From positions 285,008 through 349,007 of the forward strand of contig CAVUYY010000011.1 in assembly GCA_963745775.1 (NCBI GenBank): 64,000 nucleotides of DNA, read 5' to 3'. The notes below the pieces were generated by a model that worked only from the letters and a program-made list of their open reading frames with translations, was not told where the DNA came from and did no database searches. How positions within the stretch are numbered: position 1 is the stretch's first letter; the number at the start of each line of letters is the position of its first letter. Of this stretch, positions 27,214 to 38,266 are shown piece after piece. The translations under genes were made by a program, and so were the position numbers. This DNA comes from Gaiellasilicea sp963745775 (GTDB taxonomy: Bacteria; Actinomycetota; Thermoleophilia; Gaiellales; Gaiellaceae).

Positions 27214-28214
27214 CGGCGATGCTCGAGCGCATCGAGGCCACCATCCGCGAGCACGACCTGCTCTCGCCGGGCGCCGCCGTCACCTGCCTCGTCTCCGGCG
27301 GCGCCGACTCGACGTGCCTCTGGCACGCGCTCGGCGCGCTCGGCTACCGCGTCTCGGCGGTGCACGTGAATCACGGCCTCCGCGGCGAGGAGTCGGAGGC
27401 AGACGCCCGCTTCTGCCGCGATGTCCTCGGCGCGGAGGTGATCGCACCACGTACAAGCCTGTCACTTGGCGCTTCCGAGGCGGCCTTGCGGGAGCTTCGC
27501 TACTCGGCGACGGCCGGCCGTGGGCTCCGGGCGACAGGGCACACCGCCTCGGATCAGGTCGAGACGGTCCTCTATCGCCTCGTCTCGAGTGGCCGAGCAG
27601 GTGGGATCAAGCCTCGGCGGGAGGACGGCGTGGTCAGGCCGCTGCTCCGGGTCTGGCGGGAGGAGACCGAGGCGTATTGCCGCGAGCACGGGCTCGCGTT
27701 CCGCGTCGACTCCTCGAACGCGGCCACGAAGCGCGGGCTGCTTCGTGCCGAGCTGCTGCCGCTCCTCGACCGGCTCGACCCGCGTGCGCGCGCGAACCTG
27801 CTCGCGGTCGCCGAGGACGCGGTTGCCGAGAACAGAGGCACCAGGCTGCCGCGGACAGTGGAGCGAACGCTGGCGGAGCTGCTCGCGAGCCGCGAGGGGA
27901 CGAAGGCCGCCGACCTCGGCGGCGGCGTCCGCGCGGTGCGCGAGTACGGCTCGCTGCGACTCGAGGGGGCGGTCACGTGGGGGCCGTGGACGATCGAGTC
28001 GGACGTCACCGGCTTGGAGATCCGGGGCCGCCGCCCGGGGGATCGACTCGCAGGCCGCCGCAAGAAGGTGCAGGATCTGCTCGTGGACGCGAAGGTGCCG
28101 AGGGCGGAGCGCGACGGCTGGCCGCTCGTCGTCAGCGGCGAGGAGGTCGTCGCGGTACCGGGAATCGCCGAGGCGCCGGGGTGGGAAGGGGCGGTGACGT
28201 GGAGACGAGCCTGA
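27210..28214 (+). CDS. tilS: tRNA(Ile)-lysidine synthetase TilS
   Basis: Modifies C34 of tRNA-Ile(CAU) to lysidine using ATP and lysine; essential for AUA decoding. 334 aa. PP-loop CLVSGGADSTCLWHALGAL (about residue 30), VHVNHGLRGEESEADARF, LRATGHTASDQVETVLYRL and RVDSSNAATKRGLLRAELL are the N-terminal-domain signatures. The C-terminal part GRRPGDRLAGRRKKVQDLLV is the tRNA-binding TilS-C domain. Starts in an ATGA overlap and ends 16 bp inside hpt. Confidence 0.95.
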   Translation: MTAMLERIEATIREHDLLSPGAAVTCLVSGGADSTCLWHALGALGYRVSAVHVNHGLRGEESEADARFCRDVLGAEVIAPRTSLSLGASEAALRELRYSATAGRGLRATGHTASDQVETVLYRLVSSGRAGGIKPRREDGVVRPLLRVWREETEAYCREHGLAFRVDSSNAATKRGLLRAELLPLLDRLDPRARANLLAVAEDAVAENRGTRLPRTVERTLAELLASREGTKAADLGGGVRAVREYGSLRLEGAVTWGPWTIESDVTGLEIRGRRPGDRLAGRRKKVQDLLVDAKVPRAERDGWPLVVSGEEVVAVPGIAEAPGWEGAVTWRRA

Positions 28215-28759
28215 CGGCGGACGAGGGCGTCGGCGAGATCCTGATCGGCGAGCAGGAGCTCCAGGCGCGCATCGCCGAGCTCGGCGTCGAGATCTCGCGC
28301 GACTACGCGGGCCGCGATCTGCTCCTCGTCGGGGTGCTGAAGGGTGCCGTCTTCTTCATGGCCGACCTGATGCGCGAGCTGACGGTGCCGTGCGAGATCG
28401 ACTTCATGGCGATCTCGAGCTACGGCGCCGGCACGGATTCGTCCGGCGTCGTCCGGATCCTCAAGGATCTCGACATCAACATCTCGGGCCGCGACGTTGT
28501 CGTCGTCGAGGACATCATCGATTCCGGCCTGACGCTCTCGTACCTGATGCGGAGCTTGAAGGCCCGCAAGCCGGCGACGGTCGAGATCTGCGCCCTCCTG
28601 ACGAAGCCCGAGCGTCGCGAGGTCGAGGTGCCCGTCGCCTATGTCGGCTTCGAGATCCCGAACAAGTTCGTGATCGGCTACGGGCTCGATTTCGACGAGC
28701 GTTACCGCAATCTCCCGTACGTCGCGGTGCTGCACCCAGACCTGATTCCGCCGCATTAA
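28199..28759 (+). CDS. hpt: Hypoxanthine phosphoribosyltransferase
   Basis: 186 aa; makes IMP/GMP from hypoxanthine/guanine and PRPP. PRPP motif VVVVEDIIDSGLTLSYLM, flexible-loop region FMAISSYGAGTDSSGVVRIL, and C-terminal KFVIGYGLDFDERYRNLPYV. GTG 28199 chosen by homology. The tilS-hpt-ftsH order is conserved in many Gram-positive bacteria. Confidence 0.95.
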   Translation: METSLTADEGVGEILIGEQELQARIAELGVEISRDYAGRDLLLVGVLKGAVFFMADLMRELTVPCEIDFMAISSYGAGTDSSGVVRILKDLDINISGRDVVVVEDIIDSGLTLSYLMRSLKARKPATVEICALLTKPERREVEVPVAYVGFEIPNKFVIGYGLDFDERYRNLPYVAVLHPDLIPPH

Positions 28760-28840
28760 GAACTCGATAACGCCTCGGATCCCGCCTCGAACGGGGGTGG
28801 TTTTGCGAAGTCAGGCTGCTACCCTCAGCCCAGACCCCTT

Positions 28841-30790
<1,950 letters not shown>

Positions 30791-30794
<4 letters not shown>

Positions 30795-31305
30795 CTCCGG
30801 GTCTTCGCGTCGTCCGACCAGGACGACGATCGCCAGCGCGGCGACCGCTGCGACGACGCCGAGCGCCTCGATCGCGATTCCCCCTCGTTCGCTGACGTCG
30901 ACGAGCGCGAGCAGCAACTGGCCGAGCGCGAGGGCGCCGAGGGTGAGGCCGGCGAGGAGCCCGAGCCGCCGGAGATAGGCGCCCGGTTCGTCGGCCACGG
31001 CATCGCGCAGCTCGAGCGACCAGTAGCCGAGCTCCGCCGCAGCGAAGAAGATCGCCGCGAGAACCGGCGCACGCGGATCGATCGCTCGATCCTCGCCGGC
31101 CAGCGTGACGGCGTACTCGATCGCGACGAGAACGATCGCAGCCGGGATCGACTGCCGGGAGCCGGAGGAGGAGCCCGATCGCGAGCATCAGCGAGGCAGC
31201 GACGCAGATCGTCGCGCTCCCGCTCTGCAGCCACGCCTGCTCGGCAGCGAACGCAAGCCAGGCGCCCGCCCCTCCGAGGAGGGCGACCGAGCCCGCCGCT
31301 GCCGC
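30791..31305 (-). CDS. Membrane protein of the MoxR/DUF58 operon, disrupted frame
   Basis: About 165 aa rich in hydrophobic helices: WLQSGSATICVAASLMLAIG, then, after a one-base shift near 31152, IPAAIVLVAIEYAVTLAGED, LAAIFFAAAELGYWSLELRD and LLAGLTLGALALGQLLLALV. The frame follows directly on the DUF58 stop with no normal start codon visible, and the stop near 30791 also needs a shift. Last gene of the operon; convergent with ftsH. Function unknown. Confidence 0.6.
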
Positions 31306-32589
31306 CTAGGCGCGCGCGAGCCGCGCGTGTCGCCGGAATGCCCTCACCCCCTCGAGCGCCGCATCCAGGGGAACCTCGCCGTCCCAGCTCGCCACCGCGA
31401 CGCCGAGCCGCTCGTAGCGCGAGCGGAGCTCCTGCCGGTGCAGCAGCCAGAGGCGGTAGGCGAGCCGGTCGGCCTCGCTGTCACCGGGCCGCACGAACGG
31501 TTCCGGCGAGACCTCGACGACCGCGAGGTCGTAGCCGCGCGCGCGCAGATCGAGCAGCGCGGACACCGATCGTTCGTCGAGGAGCGGCGTTACCGCGAGC
31601 ACGAGCGCCTGCGGCGGCAGCGTTCGCGAGGGGATGACCGAGACGTCCTTCCAGGCGTAGTTGAAGACGATCTCGGTCTCGAGCAGCGAGTCGACGATCC
31701 GGTAGCGCTGAGCCGCGCCCATGCCCGGGACGAGCCAGCGGAGGATTCCTCCGAACGAGACGATCCCGACTCGGTCGCGCCGCTCGAGGTAGCGCGACGC
31801 GAGTGTCGCCGCCGCTCGCACGGCGAGATCCAGCGTCGACCGCTCGGCGTCGCGAGCCTCGGCGAAGCTGTCGAGGAACAGGATCACGTCGGTGTTGCGC
31901 TCGGGATGGCGGTCGTTGACGACGAGCTCCCCCGTGGCGGCGCGGCGCGCGCTCGCCCGCCAGTTGATCGAGCGAACACGGTCGCCAGGCGCGAACGGGC
32001 GGAGGTCGGCGAACTCCAGGCCGTCGCCCTTCTGCCGAGCCACCTCGTTGCCCGTGAAGGGTTGCGTCGCCATCGGCGGTACGAGCCGCCGCAGCGTCTC
32101 GGGATGGGGATAGACCCGAAGCGCCCGCTTCCGGTCGACCGTCTGCTCCCAGACGAGCAAGCCGAAGCGGTCGCGCGCCCGAAGCCTGAGCTCGCCGAGG
32201 TCGTAGTTGCCCCAGCGCACGCAGCGAAGCGTCAGCGCGAGCGTTCGCTCGTCGTCTCGCCCCAGCCGCACGGCGGTCGGATTGTCCCCGTCGACGACCT
32301 CGAGGCCGTCGGGAACGACGAGCAGGAGCTCGAGTCGCTCGACGGGCGCGACCGAGTTGAGCTCGACCTCGAGCGAGAGCTCGTCGCGCTCCAGAGCCCG
32401 ATCACCGTCGAGCGACAGCCAGACGCCGACCTGGGGATCGCGGTCGAGGCGCAGGCCGAGCGCGAGCGTCACCGCAAACGGAGCAGCGAGCACCGCGAGC
32501 TCCGGGCGTCTCGCGGCCAGTGCACCGACGAGGCCGGCGGCCGCCAGCACGGCGTAGGCCGTCACCCGCGGCGACGCCGAGCGCCTCAT
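31306..32589 (-). CDS. DUF58 protein
   Basis: 427 aa, N-terminal pair of hydrophobic helices, then a beta-rich region and a DUF58 domain with vWA-like fold: GLEFADLRPFAPGDRVRSIN followed by WRASARRATGELVVND-type residues, and later NTDVILFLDSFAEARD. DUF58 proteins are regular partners of MoxR ATPases. Start ATG overlaps the MoxR stop (TGATG). Frame intact. Role in assembling or activating a membrane or envelope complex is inferred from the family. Confidence 0.9.
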   Translation of the reverse strand: MRRSASPRVTAYAVLAAAGLVGALAARRPELAVLAAPFAVTLALGLRLDRDPQVGVWLSLDGDRALERDELSLEVELNSVAPVERLELLLVVPDGLEVVDGDNPTAVRLGRDDERTLALTLRCVRWGNYDLGELRLRARDRFGLLVWEQTVDRKRALRVYPHPETLRRLVPPMATQPFTGNEVARQKGDGLEFADLRPFAPGDRVRSINWRASARRAATGELVVNDRHPERNTDVILFLDSFAEARDAERSTLDLAVRAAATLASRYLERRDRVGIVSFGGILRWLVPGMGAAQRYRIVDSLLETEIVFNYAWKDVSVIPSRTLPPQALVLAVTPLLDERSVSALLDLRARGYDLAVVEVSPEPFVRPGDSEADRLAYRLWLLHRQELRSRYERLGVAVASWDGEVPLDAALEGVRAFRRHARLARA

Positions 32590-33572
32590 CAGGTCGGAGC
32601 GGGCTCTTCTGCGGGTTCCTCCGCTGCGGGTGTCGGAACCGACTCGAGCAGGTCGCGGACGACGTCGTCCGCCGAGAGCCGCTGCACCCAGAGCTCGGGC
32701 TTCAGCATCAACCGGTGCGCCAGCGCCGGGACGGCGATCGCCTTGACGTCGTCCGGCGTGACGAAGTCGCGTCCCCGGAGAGCAGCGCGGCAGCGCGAGA
32801 GCTTCAGGAGCGCAAGGCTGCCGCGCGGACTAGCCCCGACCGCCGTCGAGCCGCTCGTCCGCGTCGCCGTGACGAGGTCGATCATGTAGCGGCCGACGCT
32901 AGGCCCGACGTGCACCTGCTCGAGCGAGAGCTGCAGCTCGACCAGTGCCGGCCCGTCGATCATGGGTCGCAGGACGACCTCGTCCTCGCCGCGCTCGAGC
33001 CGCCGCTCGAGCACCTCCCATTCGGCGGCGGCGTCCGGATACCCGAAGCCGACCCGCAGCAGGAAGCGATCGAGCTGGGCTTCCGGGAGCGGATACGTGC
33101 CCTCGTACTCGATCGGATTCTGGGTCGCGAGGACGAGGAACGGCCGCGCGAGGGGGTGGGTCGTGCCCTCGATCGTCACCTGCCGCTCCTGCATCGACTC
33201 GAGCAGGGCCGCCTGCGTCTTCGGCGGGGCGCGGTTGATCTCGTCGGCCAGGAGGAGGTTCGTGAAGATCGGCCCTGGGCGGAACTCGAAGTCGCCGTCG
33301 CGCTGGTTCCAGATCGACGAGCCCGTCACGTCGGCGGGCATCAGGTCGGGCGTGAACTGGATCCGCGAGAAGCCGATGCTGGTGACCTGGGCGAAGGACC
33401 GTGCCGCCAGGGTCTTCGCGAGCCCGGGGTAGTCCTCGAGGAGTACATGTCCGTCGGCGAGCAGCCCGAGGAGGACGAGCTCGAGCGCATCGCGCTTGCC
33501 GACGACTGCGCGCTCGACCTCGTCCAGGATCCTCGCGGACGTCTCCTGAACCTGGGAGAGCGGGACGGTCAC
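32589..33572 (-). CDS. MoxR-family AAA+ ATPase
   Basis: 327-aa MoxR ATPase. Walker A region is GHVLLEDYPGLAKTLAARSF, Walker B LLLADEINRAPPKTQAALLE, sensor 1 LVLATQNPIEYEGTYPLPEA, plus GKRDALELVLLGLLADG. MoxR proteins act as chaperones for vWA/DUF58 partners. GTG 33572 shares one base with the upstream stop. Frame intact. Confidence 0.95.
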   Translation of the reverse strand: MTVPLSQVQETSARILDEVERAVVGKRDALELVLLGLLADGHVLLEDYPGLAKTLAARSFAQVTSIGFSRIQFTPDLMPADVTGSSIWNQRDGDFEFRPGPIFTNLLLADEINRAPPKTQAALLESMQERQVTIEGTTHPLARPFLVLATQNPIEYEGTYPLPEAQLDRFLLRVGFGYPDAAAEWEVLERRLERGEDEVVLRPMIDGPALVELQLSLEQVHVGPSVGRYMIDLVTATRTSGSTAVGASPRGSLALLKLSRCRAALRGRDFVTPDDVKAIAVPALAHRLMLKPELWVQRLSADDVVRDLLESVPTPAAEEPAEEPAPT

Positions 33573-34090
33573 TAGAGCGCCTCCAGCGCATCGACCATCG
33601 TCCGCAGCGAGCTCAGCTCGAGCCCCGGCGCGGCGCGGTCTCGCGGCGGCTCGCGGTCGGGACGAACGAGCTCCCACAGCTCCTCGCCGAGGAGGGTGCG
33701 AGCGGCGTCCGGCTGTCGCTCGAGCTCGATCCCGCGCCGCGAGAGGAGCATCCTGGCGGAGATCCGGCGCAGGACCGGTCGCAGCCGGAAGTGGAGGTCG
33801 AAAGCGGTCGTCGTCGACAGCGTCACCTCGCGCTCGAGCCGGGCGAGCTCGGGCAGACCGACGTCGTCGCGCTCGCGCACGCGAAGGCCGAGATCGAAGG
33901 GCGACGCGGCGGCCATGGGATACCGGCTCCGAAGCACGCGGACCAGGAAGCCGAGTGCGAGCGAGGCGAGCACGAGGAGGTAGACATGAAGGGCGAGCTC
34001 GGCGCGACCCGGCACGAGGAGCGAGGCGACGACGACGCCGGCGGTCGCGAGCAGGGGCAGCGGCGCGAGGCTGCGGATCCTCCGGATCAC
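33572..34090 (-). CDS. Membrane protein of unknown family
   Basis: 172 aa with two N-terminal hydrophobic helices (LLATAGVVVASLLVPG, LYLLVLASLALGFLVRVL) and a soluble C-terminal half (LHFRLRPVLRRISARMLLSR). Lies between the DUF4129 and MoxR genes with overlapping ends, so it is a component of that operon. No family recognised. Confidence 0.75.
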   Translation of the reverse strand: MIRRIRSLAPLPLLATAGVVVASLLVPGRAELALHVYLLVLASLALGFLVRVLRSRYPMAAASPFDLGLRVRERDDVGLPELARLEREVTLSTTTAFDLHFRLRPVLRRISARMLLSRRGIELERQPDAARTLLGEELWELVRPDREPPRDRAAPGLELSSLRTMVDALEAL

Positions 34091-35028
34091 GTGCCGGCCC
34101 GCTCGCGCGCGAGCTCGAGCGCCGCGGCGCGTTCGATCCTGGCGGCAAGCTCGGCCGCTCGGAGCTCGTCCTGCACCTGCTGGAGCGCAGCGATCGCCTG
34201 CTCCTTCATCTCGAGCCCCACCTCATGCTGAGAGAACTTAGCCCGTTCGAAGAGCAGGGTGAGCCGCCGGACCGCCGGGCGACTGACGGACAGCTCTACG
34301 AGCATCCGGGCCAGATACTCGAGCGGCGCCTCGGCCGGACGCCGCGGCAGCCCGTAGGCGCCGACCGCCCGCTCGAGGCGTGCGTAGGCGGCGATCACCG
34401 CTCGGCGCGGGTCGCGCTCGGCCCGGAGGTCGTCGAGCGTCTCCTCGAGCACGTCGGAGAGTGCCTCGGCCAGCGTCGTCTCGTCGAAGCCTCGCGCCCG
34501 TCTGCGCGCCTTCGCCGACCACCAGGCCGCCGCGATGCCTCCCACGGCGAGAAGGCTCACGATCAGGACGGGGATCAGGGCGAACTCAGGCGTGTAGCGT
34601 CCTTCGTCCGGGCCGGTGGCGGCTCCGTCAGCGTCTGGCGGAGGCTCGATCGTCGGGATCCTGAGCCCGCCGGGATTCTCGGCTTGGTAGCGAACGACGA
34701 GGAAGAGGGCGACGAGGAACACGCCCAGGATGAGCAGGCCCGCGAAGCGCCGCTGCTTGCGCTTCCCGAGCGCCCGCTGCTGTGCGATCACGTCCTTTCG
34801 CAGGAGCAGGAGGTAGCAGAAGAGGATGACTCCGAGCCCCATCAGGACGAGGAACAGGCTCAGGAGGACGTCGAGCAGCCCATCTGCAGGACGCCGCGTT
34901 CCCGCCTGGCCGATCGGCGTCTCGCCACGCGCGGCGACGGCCACGATCGCCAGAGCGGCGACCACGCCGAGAAGCGTCAGGAGATTGCCGCGCGTCGAAG
35001 AGCCACTCGATCGGGAGCTACTGTCCAT
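34087..35028 (-). CDS. DUF4129 membrane protein
   Basis: 313 aa with about four hydrophobic helices (LLDVLLSLFLVLMGLGVILF, FAGLLILGVFLVALFLVVRY, FALIPVLIVSLLAVGGIAAA) and a C-terminal DUF4129 domain: AVIAAYARLERAVGAYGLPR, AEAPLEYLARMLVEL, LLFERAKFSQHEV. First gene of the DUF4129-MoxR-DUF58 operon. Only 6 bp separate its ATG from the divergent folP start. Confidence 0.88.
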   Translation of the reverse strand: MDSSSRSSGSSTRGNLLTLLGVVAALAIVAVAARGETPIGQAGTRRPADGLLDVLLSLFLVLMGLGVILFCYLLLLRKDVIAQQRALGKRKQRRFAGLLILGVFLVALFLVVRYQAENPGGLRIPTIEPPPDADGAATGPDEGRYTPEFALIPVLIVSLLAVGGIAAAWWSAKARRRARGFDETTLAEALSDVLEETLDDLRAERDPRRAVIAAYARLERAVGAYGLPRRPAEAPLEYLARMLVELSVSRPAVRRLTLLFERAKFSQHEVGLEMKEQAIAALQQVQDELRAAELAARIERAAALELARERAGT

Positions 35029-35034
35029 CCCACT

Positions 35035-35857
35035 ATGAGACGTCCACCCGTGGAGGAACGTTGGCGGCGACCCTCGGTGATGGGGGTCGTGAACGTGACG
35101 CCCGACAGCTTCTCCGACGGCGGCCGTCAGCTCGATCCTGATGTCGCCGCGGCTGTTGGGCGGGCGATGGTGGCCGACGGGGCCGCGCTCGTGGACGTGG
35201 GCGGCGAATCGACGCGGCCCGGCGCGGAGCCGGTCTCGCTCGACGAGGAGCTGCGTCGCGTCCTGCCGGTGCTCGAGCGGCTCGCGGGCGAGCTACCCCT
35301 TTCGATCGACACGGCCAAGGCGGAGGTCGCGCGGCGCGCCCTCGAGCTCGGCGTCGAGCTCGTGAACGACGTGACGGCGCTCCGCTCCGATCCCGAGCTC
35401 GCCGGCGTCGTCGCGGACTCGGGCGCCTACCTCTGCCTGATGCACATGCAGGGCGAGCCGCGAACGATGCAGCTCGAGCCGCGCTACGACGACGTCGCGG
35501 CCGACGTCGCGGCGTTTCTGGAGGAGAGGCTCGAATTCGCCGTCGACGCGGGGAGTTGCCGAGGAGCGAATCTGCCTCGATCCGGGAATCGGCTTCGGCA
35601 AGACGGTCGCCCACAATCTCGAGCTCGTGCGACGGCTCGACGTCCTGCTCGCGCTTGGACGGCCGGTGCTCGTCGGGCTCTCGCGGAAGAGCATGCTCGG
35701 GAAGATCCTCGGGGACGAGCGAGCCACGACCGGCTCGGCCGCCGCGTCCGTCGGCGCCGCGATCGCCGCGTTCGAGCGCGGCGCCTCGATCTTTCGCGTC
35801 CATGACGTCCGCGAGCACGTGGAGGCGCTTGCGGCTGCGGCGGCGGTCTCGGCATGA
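35035..35857 (+). CDS. folP: Dihydropteroate synthase, one frameshift
   Basis: Condenses p-aminobenzoate with 6-hydroxymethyl-dihydropterin pyrophosphate in folate synthesis. MGVVNVTPDSFSDGGRQLDP, DVGGESTRPGAEPVSLDEE (both pyrophosphate-binding loops), NDVTALRSDPEL, LCLMHMQGEPRTMQ, then, one base later at about 35556 (GGGG for GGG), ICLDPGIGFGKTVAHNLELV and LVGLSRKSMLGKIL. ATG 35035 or an internal ATG near 35080 could start translation; TACTGT at 35019 may be the -10. The stop overlaps folB (ATGA). Confidence 0.93.
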
Positions 35858-36205
35858 AGATCGAGCTGAGGGGAGTCGAGCTGCACGGCTACCACGGCGT
35901 GCTCGAGCACGAGCGGCAGCGAGGGTCAGCGCTTCCTCTTCGACGTCGAGCTCGAGGTCGGCGAGGCCGGCTCCTCGGATCGGATCGAGGATGCGGTCGA
36001 CTACCGGGACGTCGTCGCGTGTGTCCGCGAGGTGTCCGACGGTCGCGCCTACCGGCTGCTCGAGGCGCTTGCGGACCAACTCGCAGCGGCGTTGCTCGAG
36101 CGCTTTCCCGTCGAGCGAGTCGAAGTGCGAGTCCGCAAGCCCGACGTCGTGCTCGATCCTCCCGTCGAACAGGCCGCGGTCAGCGTCGTACGGGAGCGGA
36201 GCTGA
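35854..36205 (+). CDS. folB: Dihydroneopterin aldolase, one frameshift
   Basis: Cleaves dihydroneopterin to 6-hydroxymethyl-dihydropterin. MKIELRGVELHGYHGVLEHE (pterin site start), then after one extra base at about 35919 GQRFLFDVELEVGEAGSSDR, DAVDYRDVVACVREVSDGRA, and VEVRVRKPDVVLDPPVEQAA. About 116 aa, normal. The tail overlaps the opposite subtilase gene by 26 bp. Confidence 0.9.
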
Positions 36206-37775
36206 GCTCGACGCGGTAGCTCGGGTTCGCGATCGTGCGAGCCCGGCCGGGCGCGACGGTCAGGAAGACCACCAGCGAGCGACCCGTCTTGTTGGCGTAC
36301 GTCACGGTCTCGGGTAGCCGTCCCTGACGATCGGTCGTCGCGAGGCGTCCGCGTGTGCCCACCACCGTCCTCACCGCGGAACCGAAGAGCGCAACCCGCA
36401 CGTCGTCGTCCGAGGAGACCCTGACGGTGAGCGTCCGATTGCGGGCGAGCGAGACGCGATAGACGTCCCGCGGATCCTCGATCTCGTCGAGGCCGGCCGT
36501 GAAGCGCGCGGACACGAGGGGCTTCGCAGCGGTGAAGACGCCGCCGGCGACGACGTGTGAGATGTCGTCGTTCGGCTCCTGCGGATCGCGTGCAGGCAAC
36601 GGCGCTGCGAGCGCGGCCGGGATGTCGAGCACCCCGTAGCCGGTGCGCTCGTCGTAGCCCGGCTGGGCGAGGTCGCGGGCGCTGAACCGGAGCAGATCGG
36701 AGAGCTGACTCACCGACATCGCGCCGCGGACCGTGCGAATCCAGGCGGCGGCCGCGGCGACCATCGGCGCCGAGAAGCTCGTTCCGGCGACGAGATAGTG
36801 GTTCGTCGGGTCGAGCGGATCCTGGAACGGAAGCTCCTCGCCGGGCGCCGTCAGGTCGACCGCGGGGCCCGACGACGAGAACTCTGCGGGCTGGCTCGCG
36901 CGATCGGAGGCGCCGACGGTGAGGACGTGCGGGTAGGCCGCAGGGTAGATCGTCGGGTTGCCGGAATCGCGCTCGTTCCCGGACGAGGCGACGACGAGCG
37001 AGCCGGTGGCGAGCGCGCGCAGCGTCGCTTCGTAGAGCGAGCGTGAGTTGCCGGGGCCGCCGAGGCTCAGGTTGATCACGCTCGGGCCTGCCGCGATCGC
37101 CGCTTCGATTCCGGCGATGACCGAGTCGTCGTCGAGCTCGTCCCGCACGTCGTAGATCCGGATCCGCGCCTGGGGGTAGACGCCCTCGCCGCCGACGCCG
37201 TTCACCGCCGCTGCGGCCATCGAGGCGACCTCGGTGCCGTGGTAGTCGTCCCCGTCGGGGCCGCTGACGAACTGGGGGTTGAGGAGCACCGTGTTCGGTC
37301 GGGAGACGAAGTCGGGATGGCCGAGGTCGATCCCGCTGTCGAGGATCGTGATCGGGAAGCCAGGGCCGGGCGGCTCCACCCGATCGGCGCCGATCGTGCG
37401 CAGGTGGTAGCTCAGATCGGGGGTCGAGAGCGGGTCGGTGAAGCGGACGAACGAGTCGCGGCGTCGCGACGGCTCGGCGTAGCGGAGGACGCCGCGGCGC
37501 TCGAGCTCCGGAACGAGCCGGGCCGCCGCTCGGCCGGAGAGGCTCCAGATGCGCAGCTCGCGCGAGACGAGCCTGCCCCCGCGGGCGCGCACGAGCTGTG
37601 CGGCGTGCGCGTCGTCCTTCAGCGCGACGAGCGCATCCTCCGACGCTGCCAGCTGCGAGAGCGCCAGGCCGGTCGGTACTGCCGGCGCAAATCCGGCTGC
37701 CTCTGCCTCCGAGATGGCGGCGCCGAGCCAGACGGAGAACGCAGCGGCGAGCGCGAGCACCTTCACGGCCGACAC
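36180..37775 (-). CDS. Secreted subtilisin-like serine protease (S8)
   Basis: 531 aa from GTG 37775 (VSAVKVLALAAAFSVWLG: signal peptide), a short propeptide-like region, then the S8 triad: Asp in ITILDSGIDLGHPDF, His in DDYHGTEVASMAAA, Ser in YLVAGTSFSAPMVAAAAAW, with oxyanion Asn in VASSGNERDSG. The C-terminal ~120 residues (ISHVVAGGVFTAAKPLVSAR, DVYRVSLARNRTLTVRVSSD) resemble a bacterial pre-peptidase C-terminal (PPC) beta-domain. Intact frame. It sits between folB and folK on the other strand, an intrusion in an otherwise conserved folate run. Confidence 0.93.
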   Translation of the reverse strand: MSAVKVLALAAAFSVWLGAAISEAEAAGFAPAVPTGLALSQLAASEDALVALKDDAHAAQLVRARGGRLVSRELRIWSLSGRAAARLVPELERRGVLRYAEPSRRRDSFVRFTDPLSTPDLSYHLRTIGADRVEPPGPGFPITILDSGIDLGHPDFVSRPNTVLLNPQFVSGPDGDDYHGTEVASMAAAAVNGVGGEGVYPQARIRIYDVRDELDDDSVIAGIEAAIAAGPSVINLSLGGPGNSRSLYEATLRALATGSLVVASSGNERDSGNPTIYPAAYPHVLTVGASDRASQPAEFSSSGPAVDLTAPGEELPFQDPLDPTNHYLVAGTSFSAPMVAAAAAWIRTVRGAMSVSQLSDLLRFSARDLAQPGYDERTGYGVLDIPAALAAPLPARDPQEPNDDISHVVAGGVFTAAKPLVSARFTAGLDEIEDPRDVYRVSLARNRTLTVRVSSDDDVRVALFGSAVRTVVGTRGRLATTDRQGRLPETVTYANKTGRSLVVFLTVAPGRARTIANPSYRVELSSAPVRR

Positions 37776-37800
37776 GGTAGCCGGAGACAATGAGAAAACC

Positions 37801-38262
37801 TTGAGAACGACGGCGTATATCGGGCTCGGCTCGAATCTCGGGCGCTCGCTGGAGACGATCGAGCGGGCCGTCGAGCTGCTCGGTGGGCACGACTCGATCG
37901 ACGTCACCGGGATCTCCTCGCTTCGCGAGACGGAGCCGGTCGGCTTCGTCGACCAGCCACGCTTCCAGAACGGCGCGGTGCGACTCGAGACCGAGCTGTC
38001 GGCGCGGGCGTTGCTCGACGTGCTCCTCGAAGTCGAGCGTGAGCTGGGCCGAGCTCGCGACGGCCCGCGGTTCGGGCCGCGAACGATCGACCTCGACCTG
38101 CTCCTCTACGGCGAATCGCGCATCGCGGAGCCGGGCTTGACGGTCCCGCACCCTCGGTTGCACGAGCGACGGTTCGCACTCGAGCCGCTCCACGAGCTCG
38201 ACCCGGCGCTCGTCGTCCCCGGGCGCGGCGCCGTGGCCGAGCTGCTCTCGGAGCTAGACTGA
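37801..38262 (+). CDS. folK: 2-amino-4-hydroxy-6-hydroxymethyldihydropteridine pyrophosphokinase
   Basis: 153 aa; pyrophosphorylates hydroxymethyl-dihydropterin. AYIGLGSNLGRSLETIERAV at the N-terminus, FQNGAVRLETELSARALLDV, RDGPRFGPRTIDLDLLLYG (ATP/metal Asp pair), and VPHPRLHERRFALEPLHEL. TTG start at 37801. Frame intact. Confidence 0.95.
   Translation: MRTTAYIGLGSNLGRSLETIERAVELLGGHDSIDVTGISSLRETEPVGFVDQPRFQNGAVRLETELSARALLDVLLEVERELGRARDGPRFGPRTIDLDLLLYGESRIAEPGLTVPHPRLHERRFALEPLHELDPALVVPGRGAVAELLSELD
38255..38260 (+). promoter_or_regulatory. -10 box, leaderless type, before DUF2469 gene
   Basis: TAGACT ends 6 nt before GTG 38267 and overlaps the last codons of folK, so the next gene may have its own leaderless transcript. 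Confidence 0.35.
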
Positions 38263-38266
38263 CTGC

